Shown: positions 23,730-35,604, numbered from the stretch's first letter. The stretch: DNA of 64,000 bases from Flabesymbios commensalis (GCA_964017125.1 OZ024904.1:2725718-2789717); one strand, 5' to 3'. Notes: generated from the sequence alone by a model not told the origin. Numbers and translations: made by a program.

Positions 23730-24298
23730 CTGAAATCATACATACATTTAACCATTTAACCGCCAAGCGAGTGTATTAGTTTTTAACCCGTTTTACCAGC
23801 CTATTAAGTAGTCACTGTTATTTCCAGATTAAATATGAGTAACTAATAATATGATAACAAATATGAGGCTAATATTAACCCAGTTCCGTGCAAACACTAA
23901 AATATTTTAATGATATTTACAAAACGTTAGACGAAATGGTTTTCAAATATTTAAACGTCGGGTCAACAGAATATTTTAAAACATTACTTAAAAATATTAT
24001 TCAAAAACACCATTTAAAAACGTTTTAAACATTTTTTTCCAATATGCACATTTTATCTTATAAAAATGCATTTTGAAAAATGTTATTAAAACTTTTTAAA
24101 AACATTTTATACTGAATGTTTAGTATAATCTTTCTATTTAATGTTTTATAATATTCTGTTGACCCGACATTTTAATGTTGTAAAACATTTTCATATGACT
24201 TTTTTTAAACATGTTAGAAAATGTTGAAGTTGTGGGTTAGTTTATCGTACATGTAACAATATAATGTCATGCTGACACAGTTTGATAGACATATTAGA
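23730..24298. other. Gene A intron 1, proximal part
   Basis: Includes the empty TTAA site at 23829-23832 that holds a MITE in copy B. A long foldback-like AT-rich stretch follows (about 23880-24190) with inverted GTCGGGTCAACAGAATATT and AATATTCTGTTGACCCGAC. The latter is shared with copy B. Confidence 0.6.
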
Positions 24299-27127
24299 CG
24301 GCCGGCCAAGTGGATTAGAAAAACTTCTGATGGCGTTTTTTGTTACAAGCAGATAACCACGTTTTATTACCTCTATATACCTTCACGTTCCATGTCAGGG
24401 GGGTTACCAAATTGTTTTTGACCCATTCAGGTCATTTCAAGGTCAAACAAAGTCATTTATGGGTTAAAATGTTGATATTTTCATTTTCCTACAGAACACG
24501 AAAAAAACAACAAGATACCATTGAATAAATAATAATTCAATTAGTATAGCAATTCAGGTGAGATGATTACCAACTTTAGTGACCTTTCAAGGTCATTTTA
24601 AGCGCTCACAAGATCATTGGAGGGTTGAAATTGCGGGGTTTTTCATTTTTTCACCACAAGCCAACCATACAATCAGATAAAGACAAATAATTATCAATGA
24701 CAGTAATATGGCTCTTCAAAAAAGAGTTGACGACTGGTGTGAACATCTCAAGGTCATTTCAAAGTCAGACAAGATCATTTCGAATTCACAATGTCAATTT
24801 TGTCACTTTCAAACTCAGCAACGGTATAAGAAAAATCTTTATTTCGGAGTGCGCAACAGGCAAACAACAACATACATTGAAATAATCAATCATTACAGTA
24901 ACATAACATTCCTAGTCAGGGGATAGACAGAAAAGGTTAACTTCTCAAGGTCATTTTAAGGTTAAGATATAGATTTTGCACTATTCGCAACAGAATAAGA
25001 TTTTCTCGTCATTTTTGCACTCTTCGGCAAACAAACAATAACATACATTCAAATAATTATTAACAAATCGGTTTTGTTAAGGAGAAAAACAAAAATGATA
25101 AATTCTCAAGGTCATTTCAGGCTCACACAAGGTCATTTTCAAGTTACAAGTAAAAAAAATTCGCTTTTTTTGCACTCCGTGGCATACAAAGAATAATGTA
25201 TATATAATTGATAAATACAGTAAAATAGCGTTTCTGGTAAGAGTAATAACGAAAATGTCAAATTCTTAAGGTCATCTTAGCGTCATTTTCAAGTTACAAC
25301 CTCGTTTATTTTAATTTTGCACTCCGCTCCAAAATAACAATAAAATATTTTCAAATAATCTACACCCATACATGCCTCCACAATATATTATACATTATCA
25401 CAAGGGAGTCCAAATGGATTGCAGTAAAATAAGGCGTTGTCTTTTACAAACAATTTTTAATCCATGTCCATTAATTTTGCAGGCTGTTGTCTTGTATGCA
25501 TTGTTTGCAGCTAAGTGCGATCAGCATAAGCTGATTAGATGGACTGGGTAGTAGGCTACTTTCACTCCACTTACATCTACAATCAGAACTTCTACATCAC
25601 CTGATCACGTGGTGAGTAGTATAAATTTGTTAATAGCCTCATTTGCCCTTGCAATACTGTTGCTCCTTTCTCTTTTAAATAACAGCCTCAATGACCCTAC
25701 AATACTGTTCCTCCTGTTGCCTTCCTGGCCCATCCAGCAATGCTGTTGCTGTTGTTAGTAGCTTCTCTGTCCCCTCTACGACCACTGCTCCTGTTGCTAA
25801 CAGCCTCCCTGGCCCCTCCAGAATTGCTGCTCTTGTTGTTAACAGCCTCTATGCGCCCTCCAGCATTGCTGCTCCTGATATTAACAACATTTCATCCCCT
25901 CTGGCAGTGTTGGTTCTGTAGATGACAACCTCCATGGCCACTCCAGCACTGCTTGTCCTGTTGTCAACAGCCTCCCTGGCCCCAGCAGCACTACTGATTA
26001 TGCTGGTAACAGCCTCTATGGCGCCACCAATTCTTCTGCTAAGTCTTCCTGGCCCCTCCAGAGGGAGGGTCAGAGGGTCCTGACCCCCCTTGAGCAGCAG
26101 ATTTTCAAACATTTCAGGGGATTACATTTAACCTCTTAACCCCCCCCCCCCCCTATATCGGGAAGCCGCTGACGCCCCTGTGTTCCTATGGTTAACAGTC
26201 TTTTTGGTCTCTCCAACACTGTTAAGAAATACTCGATCTCCTGTTCGAAACAGCCCCAAGTATGGCGTTTTTAGGAACAGTAAAAATATTATTTCAACAT
26301 GCATGTTCTTTCTGTCTCTACTTTGTTTTTTCAATTTGAGAATAATGTCTTATTATATGTGTTATTATATATTACAGCAATTTTTGTAATTGTTCGAACT
26401 AGCCCTGATCTCCCTTATGACTAAATGACCGCCCTCTATAAACGCATTGACTGTTTCCAAATTACATAGCTTAATTGTAATGTATCGTTTTATTTAAAAG
26501 AGTGTATTTGCCACTTTGTGAAGTGCCATGTATACACCCTTTCGTATACAAAGAGACGATTATTATGTCAAATGGTCTAGATTTAATTTTTAAAGAGATC
26601 TTGCAAGCAAAATTTTATGAAAAATGGCTAAGATTTGTCTGAGAAATTTGCTAATGATCTTTCACCACGACTGACTCTTACAGTCAAATCAAGTATTTCG
26701 ACACATAAACATAGGAAAATACATAACGGCAAAGGCTACAGTTGACATGTGTGGACAACAAATACACATAATGTGAGAGTTTTTGTTATTTTCTATGACA
26801 TTTGTGAATATTACTCCGCTAAAATAATTAGATAACATTTGATAACGGGAACATTATTGTTGATCTTAGCAACCACTGAAAAGTGTGGAAAACTGCGTGA
26901 ATGTACGAAACATGCGCTGCAACGACACAAGAAATATCTTCAAAATTTACCTTAAAAGGGGGTCACAAACATCCCTTAAAATGACCTAAAAAGATCAAAA
27001 TTTCAATGGTAACCCCCCGCATGTCAAAAAGTATTATATAAACATTCATTATAGGGCGATTACCTGCTTGTAACAAAAAACGCCATCAACATTTTTTTAG
27101 AGTGATTTAATTGGTATCGGCCGGCCG
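24299..27127. mobile_element. A-specific 2.8-kb element with long terminal inverted repeats
   Basis: The ends CGGCCGGCC... and ...GGCCGGCCG are followed inward by matching blocks TGATGGCGTTTTTTGTTACA on both sides, giving inverted repeats of roughly 70-80 bp with mismatches. Copy B has no such sequence at the matching place (near 54250). ATATTA occurs at both flanks but I cannot fix the target duplication. The interior has degenerate repeats around CAAGGTCATTT (24400-25280) and a ~54-bp minisatellite (25650-26060), with no transposase, so it is non-autonomous. Confidence 0.75.
25650..26060. repeat. ~54-bp minisatellite inside the A-specific element
   Basis: Units of the form GCCTCCCTGGCCCCTCCAG followed by a TTGCTGCTCCTGTTG-type word recur about eight times. 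Open frames here (Pro/Ala/Ser-rich on plus, another on minus) follow the repeat and are not supported as genes. Confidence 0.75.
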
Positions 27128-27995
27128 CCTATATATTATGTATACATACATTCCAGGTAAAACCACTGATCCGTTGGAAATATATATTTGCTGTAGTGCA
27201 TCTAAATTTAGTCGCCAATTGGCCGCAAACTAAACCCTTCACCTGCCACGTTATTTATTCGGAATTTTCACCCAGTTGAAGTTGTGTCTCGCTACCGCGA
27301 CCCACAACTTCAAGTGGGTTAAAATTATTCAGATTTTGCTGATTGATGTCACCATTTCTTTAACATGTTTAAAACCGAATATTTAATGTGCTCATAAAAA
27401 TGACAAAAACGAATATACTCGGTATGGGTGAGTTGGGGGATATATTCATGTTTGTGCATTTAAAACGAGCATTTAAATTTTAGTTAATCTACTGGAAGCG
27501 TTTCTGGTAAACACAACCCAGCAAACACGTCGATACATAGCGCTATATCGGCCTCGCTGCGCTCGCATAGGCCGTTGTAACATGTTTTTGTCACGACTTG
27601 TAATGATCTCAGCAGCTAATATACGGCGTGGGGGGGGGGCGGGGTGATAGTAGCGTGGGCCACACGTCTCCAGTGGAGCGAACATATTGTGAGCGACAAG
27701 TTATTTAGTTGTATCCTATCAATCCAATATATTATCATATATCTCAGTCCGCATAATTATGAACGAATATCACGTTGTTCCAACATTGCCTTAATGTTGG
27801 TGCAGCAGGTTTGGGAAAAATGGTCCGTATCATAAATCGGCCTTGGTACACGAGCGGTATTCACTAAGCTACAACGCCACCACCCCCCCCCCCTCCCCCC
27901 ACCCCCAAACTATCAACCCCCAGTAAGGTATATACACCGTCGCTTAATCGATGAAAAATGATACCGAAAAGTAAACTATGTGTAAAACATCTTAC
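27128..27995. other. Gene A intron 1, distal part
   Basis: Contains the CTTGAAGTTGTG hairpin at 27268-27318, a truncated foldback end (CCCAGCAAACACGTCG near 27519) and poly-G/poly-C runs. Copy B carries an extra ~0.9 kb at the matching place (54700-55620). Confidence 0.5.
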
Positions 27996-28083
27996 CAGCT
28001 GAAGTGTAGCACACACACAGTAACAGCACTAGGATTCTGTAAGACATTAAATCTGCTAGTCCCGGATACATTGAGTAATTCAT
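27996..28083 (-). CDS. Gene A exon 1: start and signal peptide
   Basis: ATG at 28083 opens 29 codons and ends in phase 1 at a GTAAG donor. The segment MSYRILVLLLCVCYTSA is a typical signal peptide with a small-residue cleavage site (TSA). A second ATG twelve codons in would also give a complete signal peptide. The upstream ATG is preferred only because both copies keep it (MNYS). Together the exons encode a secreted-pathway type I receptor: signal peptide, galactose-binding-like domain, EGF repeats, transmembrane helix, tail. Confidence 0.75.
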
Positions 28084-29170
28084 TATCAGACAGTAGGTGT
28101 TGGTGGGTTCAGTGTCGAAAATCAGACTGTCACTCACGATCTACTTTAAAGAAGAAGTGATCAATACAGCTAGAAATGCTTTTAACCATTACTTCATGAC
28201 ATTATAACACCACGAACACAAAGTTTAACATTAACATTAATAAATAAATAACCTAATAAATAACCTATATTCAACCAGGCTAGATTACAGTTCCATTATT
28301 TTTACCTCGGCGATCATATTATTTTATCAGTTACTCTACATACATTGGTGAAATTAATATATTATTTTGTTTCTCAGAGGGTTGTCATGCTTCACTGAAA
28401 CCGACGTGCCATAGTGCTTTACGTATTTTATATCAGTGACAATCTTGATAGTAGACGCTTTGCATAGTTATATCTTATCTATTTTAGAAGTCGATGAAAG
28501 CCACAGCAAAACACTGCATTTCATTAAAAGTAGGATACACAAATAAATAATAGATATTTATTTGAACTTATCGAGTTTAAAATATAAAACTCGTATAATT
28601 GCCCCTTTATGTTTGGTTTGAAATACCGCACAAAAGAGTTAGCGTGGTAGGTCTATATATAATCTATAATCGTTATACTTATTGTACATAGTTATATATC
28701 ACATAGTTACATCAAACAGAGGTTTAGCGTAGGCCTATATACTTAAAACTACATCTGGTAAGATATTGAGATATATGCACTGATACGAACATTCCTTAGC
28801 AATCATTGTTCAAAATTCGAACGAAATTTAAATAACAATCTATGGAATATTATTCATATTAGAGCGAATCAAAACTCCTCATATTTTCTATTCCATACAA
28901 AATGTTATTGCTTTTGGCTATGTTCATGTAAATGAAATGAAATAAATGGAATTTTAGGCCACCTTTGTTCACAAGTTCATGTAAAATATGTGTACTGTTT
29001 TAAGCCTTTAGCCGCTATATAAAATAATAATAATAATAAAAAGTTATAATAATATAAATTTCCACCCGCATGAGTGAGTGAAATTACTCATTACATATTT
29101 GTTTAATTCGAGTCCAAACATTTGAAATTCTTGATGTTTAACGAATCATTTAATTCCCAATAACAGTGAT
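28084..29170. other. 5' flank of gene A
   Basis: AT-rich and conserved in copy B apart from insertions there. Includes the empty TTAA site at 28354-28357 and the 3' end of a tRNA-derived SINE on the minus strand near 28935-28990 (TTTTAGGCCACCTTTGTTCA). No promoter element can be placed with confidence. Confidence 0.45.
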
Positions 29171-29401
29171 TTAACCCTTTAACCGCCAAATTATTCAATC
29201 TAAATCTTCACTTACTTGAAATTGTGGATAGCGTCAAGTGAGTGAAAATTATTCAGATTTGACAAAATGAAGGTCAACTGTTTTCGAATATTGCTGATTG
29301 ATGTCATATTTTATCTTTAACATGTTTAAAAAGGTGGTACTTAATGTGCTAATAAAAAATTAAAACCCGAATATATGCGACACCGGCGGTTAAAGGATTA
29401 A
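29171..29401. mobile_element. piggyBac-like MITE, A-specific
   Basis: TTAACCCTTTAACCGCC on the left and GGCGGTTAAAGGATTAA on the right, 231 bp, with a remnant CTTGAA hairpin near the left end. In copy B the matching place (58535-58538) has a single TTAA with the same flanks, that is, an empty site. The same family is at 53521-53765. Confidence 0.88.
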
Positions 29402-29517
29402 CAGATTAAAAAACGACGTGTTTAGCAGTGAAATGGTTAAGACGTATAAGTACGACGGATTGGCATACTTTGTCCCGTAAATGTAAAGGATATATTTAAT
29501 CACAAATATTTTGTTTC

Positions 29518-29633
29518 GCAGGCTTCACAAACACAAAACGTTGATCCAGTGCTGGTTCAATGTTGGTCCACCATCTGCGACGCTGGCCCAACAATGAAAC
29601 AGCGCTGAATCAACCTCTCGTGTTTGATGGGGT
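29518..29633. mobile_element. Foldback element, CCCAGCAAACAC family, diverged
   Basis: Inverted halves around CATCTGCGACGCTGGCCC, with GTTGATCCAGTGCTGGTTCA on the left and a matching right arm ending TCTCGTGTTTGATGGGG. The counterpart in copy B is about 58908-59023. Confidence 0.65.
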
Positions 29634-29648
29634 AGTTATGCTCAGGCC

Positions 29649-29859
29649 TACTGTAGATCTGGTAATATAAGCGGCGTTTTAATTTTCGCGAATTTCGCGA
29701 GCAGGACAAATTCGCGAATTCAAGAATTTCGCGAAAATTATTTTTATAATAGCGCTACTAGAGAAAAATGAAAATTCGCGAATTCTAAACTTTGTGAAAA
29801 GTCCAAAAATAAAAAATTCGCGAAAATTTGAATACGCGAAAATTACTAGATCTACAGTA
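29649..29859. mobile_element. MITE with TACTGTAGATCTGGTAAT ends
   Basis: 211 bp with inverted ends TACTGTAGATCTGGTAAT and ATTACTAGATCTACAGTA. The interior is dominated by palindromic TTCGCGAATTTCGCGA words. The complete counterpart is 59037-59245. A truncated second copy follows at 29871-30006. The superfamily is not assigned. Confidence 0.85.
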
Positions 29860-29870
29860 GTGAAATACAA

Positions 29871-30006
29871 TACTGTAGATCTGGTAATATTCGCGAGGTT
29901 TTAATTTTCGCGAATTTCGCGAGGAGGATAAATTCGCGAATTTAAGATACTAGCGGAAATTACTATTATAAGTGCTACCTGTCATCGAAATCAAAAATTC
30001 GCGAAT
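29871..30006. mobile_element. Truncated second copy of the TACTGTAGATCT MITE
   Basis: Begins TACTGTAGATCTGGTAATAT, repeats the TTCGCGAATTTCGCGA interior and stops before the second inverted end, where satellite sequence takes over. It marks the right edge of segmental copy A. Confidence 0.75.
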
Positions 30007-30013
30007 TCTAGAC

Positions 30014-30245
30014 TTCGTAAAAATGCTTAAATCTTACATCTGAAGCTGTACTGTACTGTACTGTACTGTACTGTACTGTACTGTACTGTACTGTACTGTA
30101 CTGTACTGTACTGTACTGTACTGTACTGCACTGCACTGCACTGTACTGTACTGTACTGTACTGTACTGTACTGTACTGTACTGTACTGTACTGTACTGTA
30201 CTGTACTGTACTGTACTGTACTGTACTGTACTGTACTGTACTGTA
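30014..30245. repeat. Detached fragment of the pentamer satellite
   Basis: Starts with the spacer end AAATCTTACATCTGAAGCTG and continues as about 200 bp of TACTG with two CACTG units. It has the same orientation and spacer/pentamer junction as the array at 1660-7745. Confidence 0.9.
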
Positions 30246-30440
30246 GTTAGAATGAGTGCCACCTAAATATTTCAATACTTATAAAGCGCTAAATGTGACC
30301 ACAGGGAAACTGGGCAGCTATACGTTACTGGGTACAGTGGGGGGCTTGTTATCATGGTTATCTGACGGGAGAGGCGGCAATATGTCAGGTTGGGAGAAAC
30401 AACAATATGTCAGGTTGGGAGAGCCGGCATCCGGAAAGAT

Positions 30441-30552
30441 ATTCCAGCAAGCACGAGACATTGAACCAATGCTGGTTCAATATTGGGCCGACGTCGTAGA
30501 TGGTGGGCCAACATTGAACCAACATTGGTTAAATGTCTCGTGTTTTCTGGGA
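30441..30552. mobile_element. Foldback element, CCAGCAAGCACG family
   Basis: CCAGCAAGCACGAGACATT on the left and AAATGTCTCGTGTTTTCTGG on the right, with inner arms TTGAACCAATGCTGGTTCAA and complement. It is a nearly complete palindromic element of about 110 bp. Confidence 0.8.
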
Positions 30553-30564
30553 ATTTTCTGCCGT

Positions 30565-30627
30565 GCAAAGCCAAAAGGCAGTATCTGATTACTTGACAAG
30601 TAAGCAGATACTGCCTTTTGGCTTTGC
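30565..30627. repeat. 63-bp near-perfect palindrome
   Basis: Two 31-bp arms starting GCAAAGCCAAAAGGCAGTAT are complementary with one mismatch and separated by a single A at 30596. It lies 13 bp after a foldback element. The one-base centre does not suit a microRNA precursor; a cruciform or a MITE remnant is more likely. Confidence 0.85.
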
Positions 30628-30749
30628 GGAGCAGTATTGTAGGAGGCGGGATAGACGAGATGCGGTCAATGGGCTGTATCCAGCCTACAGAGTACAGGTG
30701 ACCCATAAATATACCAACAAAAGGCCTAGTACACACATAGTGGTAGAAT

Positions 30750-31296
30750 CTGTCAGATAATATGTGGACAATATGGCCCTTTATTCTGAACGATTTTGCG
30801 TCGTCTACTAGTATGCATTATATACAGATTTTCTTTGAGGGATGAAAACGAAAACATCACTTTACTCATTATCTGTCAAATAATATGTGGATGTGAAGTG
30901 TCACTTTATTCTGAAACATTATGCGTCCTGTACTATGCATTATAAACATCACTTTACTCATTATCTGTTAGATAATATGTGGATGTGGATTGTCACTTTA
31001 TTCTGAAACATTATGCGTCCTGTACTATGCATTATAAACATCACTTTACTCATTATCTGTCGGATAATATGTGGATGTGGATTGTCACTTTATTCTGAAA
31101 CATTATGCGTCCTGTACTATGCATTATAAACATCACTTTACTCATTATCTGTCAGATAATATGTGGATGTGAAGTGTCACTTTATTCTGAAACATTATAA
31201 ACATCACATTAGTCATTATCTGTCAGATATTATGTGGACATGGAGTGTCACTTTATTCTAAAACATTATGCGTCCTGTACTATGCATTATAAACAT
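30750..31296. repeat. Tandem repeat, 92-bp unit
   Basis: Four units start with CATCACTTTACTCATTATCT at 30855, 30947, 31039 and 31131, and a shortened one near 31202 starts with the variant CATCACATTAGTCATTATCT. A diverged unit precedes them. Related single sequences near 31885-31965 show the unit existed before it was amplified. Confidence 0.9.
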
Positions 31297-32656
31297 TATG
31301 GGGTTTCTGTGACTGGCGAATGCTTATTTTTACTGTTTGTGTTTTCTCATAATAAGTGTGCTTAGTTTGAGCTGGGGATTATTTTAAAATGTATTTTTTC
31401 ACATAAATATTTGTGTTGAGGCGTCTTTTATTTTTTCCAACTGACTATGCGCATTCCCTTTGACACAATGTTGGTTTAATGTTGTTCCATCGTCTACGAT
31501 GCTGGCCCAAGATCAAACCAGCATTCTGTCTAAGTAGGTTGAGGTGACAATTGCTGGCCTATTGGACCTTTTTCATTCAAGTGTTGACCTGGAGATTTCG
31601 TCATTTTTAATACACTAATTAGGTCTAGTTGGTATTTCTACCACAAGTCGCACTTCACGGTAAATTAAAAATACCTAATTTTTTATATCTGGTGAAATAT
31701 ATCGGATTAAAATTTAAAAAGTCTTCAACCTTTCAATTGGATGGGTAGTGGTAGTTTCTAGTTGATTTATTTAAAATATGTCAGATATATAAGCATATGC
31801 CCCCAGCATGTAAAGGGTTAAGGTGGCTCAAAACTGAAAACGCTTTATCGGAACAAAACAAAGCCATAGTCCCTTCATGACGTTACTCACTATCGGTCCG
31901 ATATTATGTGAAAGTGGTGTGTCACTTTAATCCTCAACTTCATGTGTCCTGTTTTATAGACATGACTGCGTTTGGATTCCTGGTAAAACGATCCTTATAT
32001 TTTTTGTGGAATAAATTGAATGTAACTAAATTACCACGGGATTCTTGTTGGCGTGGTATTCCCGCTAACACCAGACATTGGCCCAATGTTGGTTCAATTC
32101 TGGGCCACCGTCTACGACGCTGGCCCGGCATTGAACCAACATTGTATGAATGGCTGTGTTTGCCGGTATCTGGATCAGTATTCTGGGTCAGGTCATTAGA
32201 GGTCAATAGAGATAACTTTAGACGTCAGAATCTGACGTCTAAAGTCAATCCCCGCCCTTTAAGAGTAAAAATATTTCTAACGGCCATAGACATAGGTATT
32301 CAAGTGAAGCGGGAACAGCTAACTAGGTCATTTATGATGATTTCAAATCGAGAAAACCCTTTGGACTCCATGGTTCATGCAAAAATTATTTAGCGTTTTA
32401 AGGCTAATTTGTGAAATTAAGTGGTCTGGATCCCTACAAGGAATGTACGTTTGTTGATAATGAAATGTTTTTAATAAAAAAAAATGTATTTTACAAGATA
32501 TGTAATATATTTTGTCCCTTTACGCATGTTACATAAATGATGTAGCAGCGAGTCTCAACCTGAAGGTAATAAATTTAGCTATGACATTTATTTCCGCATA
32601 TATCAGTTACTTTGGTTTCAAAGGGTCGTATCTGGCACTTCTTAAAGTGGCTGATT
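31297..32656. other. Intergenic with scattered MITE remnants
   Basis: Includes a decayed foldback (31455-31530), the right end of a short TTAA element (to 31821), a foldback (32060-32165) and a GACGTC-palindrome MITE (about 32205-32400). No gene is seen. Confidence 0.5.
32060..32165. mobile_element. Foldback element, CCCAGCAAACAC family, diverged
   Basis: TTCCCGCTAACACCAGACATT and the matching right half GAACCAACATTGTATGAATG surround CCGTCTACGACGCTGGCCC. It belongs to the same family as 16198-16311. Confidence 0.6.
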
Positions 32657-32764
32657 CAACCCTTTAATGCCAAAGTGAACGATATATAAAGCATAGCTAT
32701 TTTTAATTCGTGATATTAAAATATGTGAGATATGATTATATGCGCCCATCATGTAAAGGGTTAA
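32657..32764. mobile_element. Short TTAA-ended MITE
   Basis: TCAACCCTTTAATGCC on the left and ATGTAAAGGGTTAA on the right, 108 bp. A related right end (CAGCATGTAAAGGGTTAA) occurs at about 31804-31821. It is too short to carry a gene. Confidence 0.55.
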
Positions 32765-32927
32765 GGTGCCATTGGACTTATTTAATTTTTAAAACCTTGT
32801 TATACAAGACAATTAAAACATGAGAAAACAATACCATAGTCAACTGTAGTCGACATCAGTGTGCTAAGGGTTAATGCATCATGAGGGCTTAAAGGGTTAA
32901 CAAACTTCCACACAAACACTGTGCATA

Positions 32928-35604
32928 TTTGCTGCTTTAATCCCTTTGAATGTGTGATGAGTGTGATGATATTAAGGTTATTATGACCTCACTTTGCTGC
33001 TTTAATCCCTTTGAATGTGTGATGAGTGTGATGATATTAAGGTTATTATGACCTCACTTTGCTGCTTTAATCCCTTTGAATGTGTGATGAGTGTGATAAT
33101 ATTAAGGTTATTATGACCTCACTTTGCTGCTTTAATCCCTTTGAATGTGTGATGAGTGTGATGATATTAAGGTTATTATGACCTCACTTTGCTGCTTTAA
33201 TCCCTTTGAATGTGTGATGAGTGTGATGATATTAAGGTTATTATGACCTCACTTTGCTGCTTTAATCCCTTTGAATGTGTGATGAGTGTGATAATATTAA
33301 GGTTATTATGACCTCACTTTGCTGCTTTAATCCCTTTGAATGTGTGATGAGTGTGATGATATTAAGGTTATTATGACCTCACTTTGCTGCTTTAATCCCT
33401 TTGAATGTGTGATGAGTGTGATGATATTAAGGTTATTATGACCTCACTTTGCTGCTTTAATCCCTTTGAATGTGTGATGAGTGTGATGATATTAAGGTTA
33501 TTATGACCTCACTTTGCTGCTTTAATCCCTTTGAATGTGTGATGAGTGTGATAATATTAAGGTTATTATGACCTCACTTTGCTGCTTTAATCCCTTTGAA
33601 TGTGTGATGAGTGTGATAATATTAAGGTTATTATGACCTCACTTTGCTGCTTTAATCCCTTTGAATGTGTGATGAGTGTGATGATATTAAGGTTATTATG
33701 ACCTCACTTTGCTGCTTTAATCCCTTTGAATGTGTGATGAGTGTGATGATATTAAGGTTATTATGACCTCACTTTGCTGCTTTAATCCCTTTGAATGTGT
33801 GATGAGTGTGATGATATTAAGGTTATTATGACCTCACTTTGCTGCTTTAATCCCTTTGAATGTGTGATGAGTGTGATGATATTAAGGTTATTATGACCTC
33901 ACTTTGCTGCTTTAATCCCTTTGAATGTGTGATGAGTGTGATAATATTAAGGTTATTATGACCTCACTTTGCTGCTTTAATCCCTTTGAATGTGTGATGA
34001 GTGTGATGATATTAAGGTTATTATGACCTCACTTTGCTGCTTTAATCCCTTTGAATGTGTGATGAGTGTGATGATATTAAGGTTATTATGACCTCACTTT
34101 GCTGCTTTAATCCCTTTGAATGTGTGATGAGTGTGATGATATTAAGGTCATTATGACCTCACTTTGCTGCTTTAATCCCTTTGAATGTGTGATGAGTGTG
34201 ATGATATTAAGGTTATTATGACCTCACTTTGCTGCTTTAATCCCTTTGAATGTGTGATGAGTGTGATGATATTAAGGTTATTATGACCTCACTTTGCTGC
34301 TTTAATCCCTTTGAATGTGTGATGAGTGTGATGATATTAAGGTTATTATGACCTCACTTTGCTGCTTTAATCCCTTTGAATGTGTGAGGAGTGTGATGAT
34401 ATTAAGGTTATTATGACCTCACTTTGCTGCTTTAATCCCTTTGAATGTGTGATGAGTGTGATGATATTAAGGTTATTATGACCTCACTTTGCTGCTTTAA
34501 TCCCTTTGAATGTGTGATGAGTGTGATGATATTAAGGTTATTATGACCTCACTTTGCTGCTTTAATCCCTTTGAATGTGTGATGAGTGTGATGATATTAA
34601 GGTTATTATGACCTCACTTTGCTGCTTTAATCCCTTTGAATGTGTGATGAGTGTGATAATATTAAGGTTATTATGACCTCACTTTGCTGCTTTAATCCCT
34701 TTGGATGTGTGATGAGTGTGATGATATTAAGGTTATTATGACCTCACTTTGCTGCTTTAATCCCTTTGAATGTGTGATGAGTGTGATGATATTAAGGTTA
34801 TTATGACCTCACTTTGCTGCTTTAATCCCTTTGAATGTGTGATGAGTGTGATGATATTAAGGTTATTATGACCTCACTTTGCTGCTTTAATCCCTTTGAA
34901 TGTGTGATGAGTGTGATGATATTAAGGTTATTATGACCTCACTTTGCTGCTTTAATCCCTTTGAATGTGTGATGAGTGTGATGATATTAAGGTTATTATG
35001 ACCTCACTTTGCTGCTTTAATCCCTTTGAATGTGTGATGAGTGTGATGATATTAAGGTTATTATGACCTCACTTTGCTGCTTTAATCCCTTTGAATGTGT
35101 GATGAGTGTGATGATATTAAGGTTATTATGACCTCACTTTGCTGCTTTAATCCCTTTGAATGTGTGATGAGTGTGATAATATTAAGGTTATTATGACCTC
35201 ACTTTGCTGCTTTAATCCCTTTGGATGTGTGATGAGTGTGATGATATTAAGGTTATTATGACCTCACTTTGCTGCTTTAATCCCTTTGAATGTGTGATGA
35301 GTGTGATGATATTAAGGTTATTATGACCTCACTTTGCTGCTTTAATCCCTTTGAATGTGTGATGAGTGTGATGATATTAAGGTTATTATGACCTCACTTT
35401 GCTGCTTTAATCCCTTTGAATGTGTGATGAGTGTGATGATATTAAGGTTATTATGACCTCACTTTGCTGCTTTATTCCCTTTGAATGTGTGATGAGTGTG
35501 ATGATATTAAGGTTATTATGACCTCACTTTGCTGCTTTAATCCCTTTGAATGTGTGAGGAGTGTGATGATATTAAGGTTATTATGACCTCACTTTGCTGC
35601 TTTA
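32928..35604. repeat. 65-bp minisatellite, about 41 copies
   Basis: Unit TTTGCTGCTTTAATCCCTTT continued by GAATGTGTGATGAGTGTGAT and ATTAAGGTTATTATGACCTC. Copies are almost identical; variants are GATAAT for GATGAT, GAGGAG for GATGAG and TTTGGATG for TTTGAATG. A GATAAT-then-TTTGGATG pair recurs 520 bp apart, that is 8 units, showing higher-order duplication. Each unit holds AGGTTATTATGACCT. The array ends inside half of a GACGTC-type MITE (TCTGTCGACTAAAGTC). Confidence 0.97.

Larger units (their letters stand above)
10457..29872. repeat. Segmental duplication copy A (gene A)
   Basis: From AAATAGCAATGTGGGATGAG at 10457 to GTGAAATACAATA at 29872, this block aligns in the same orientation with 40566-59258. 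Long stretches are close to identical. Differences include insertions (24299-27127 and 29171-29401 here), missing insertions (see copy B), and a ~2.4-kb block (about 14862-17238) present here but absent from B. It carries one whole receptor gene on the minus strand. Confidence 0.93.

Noticed and set aside
25691-26112. Ala/Pro/Ser-rich frames on both strands
   Set aside because: They follow a ~54-bp minisatellite inside a transposon-like insertion; low complexity and not conserved in copy B.
32928-35604. CRISPR-like array
   Set aside because: Units are contiguous 65-bp repeats with no variable spacers, in a eukaryotic context.
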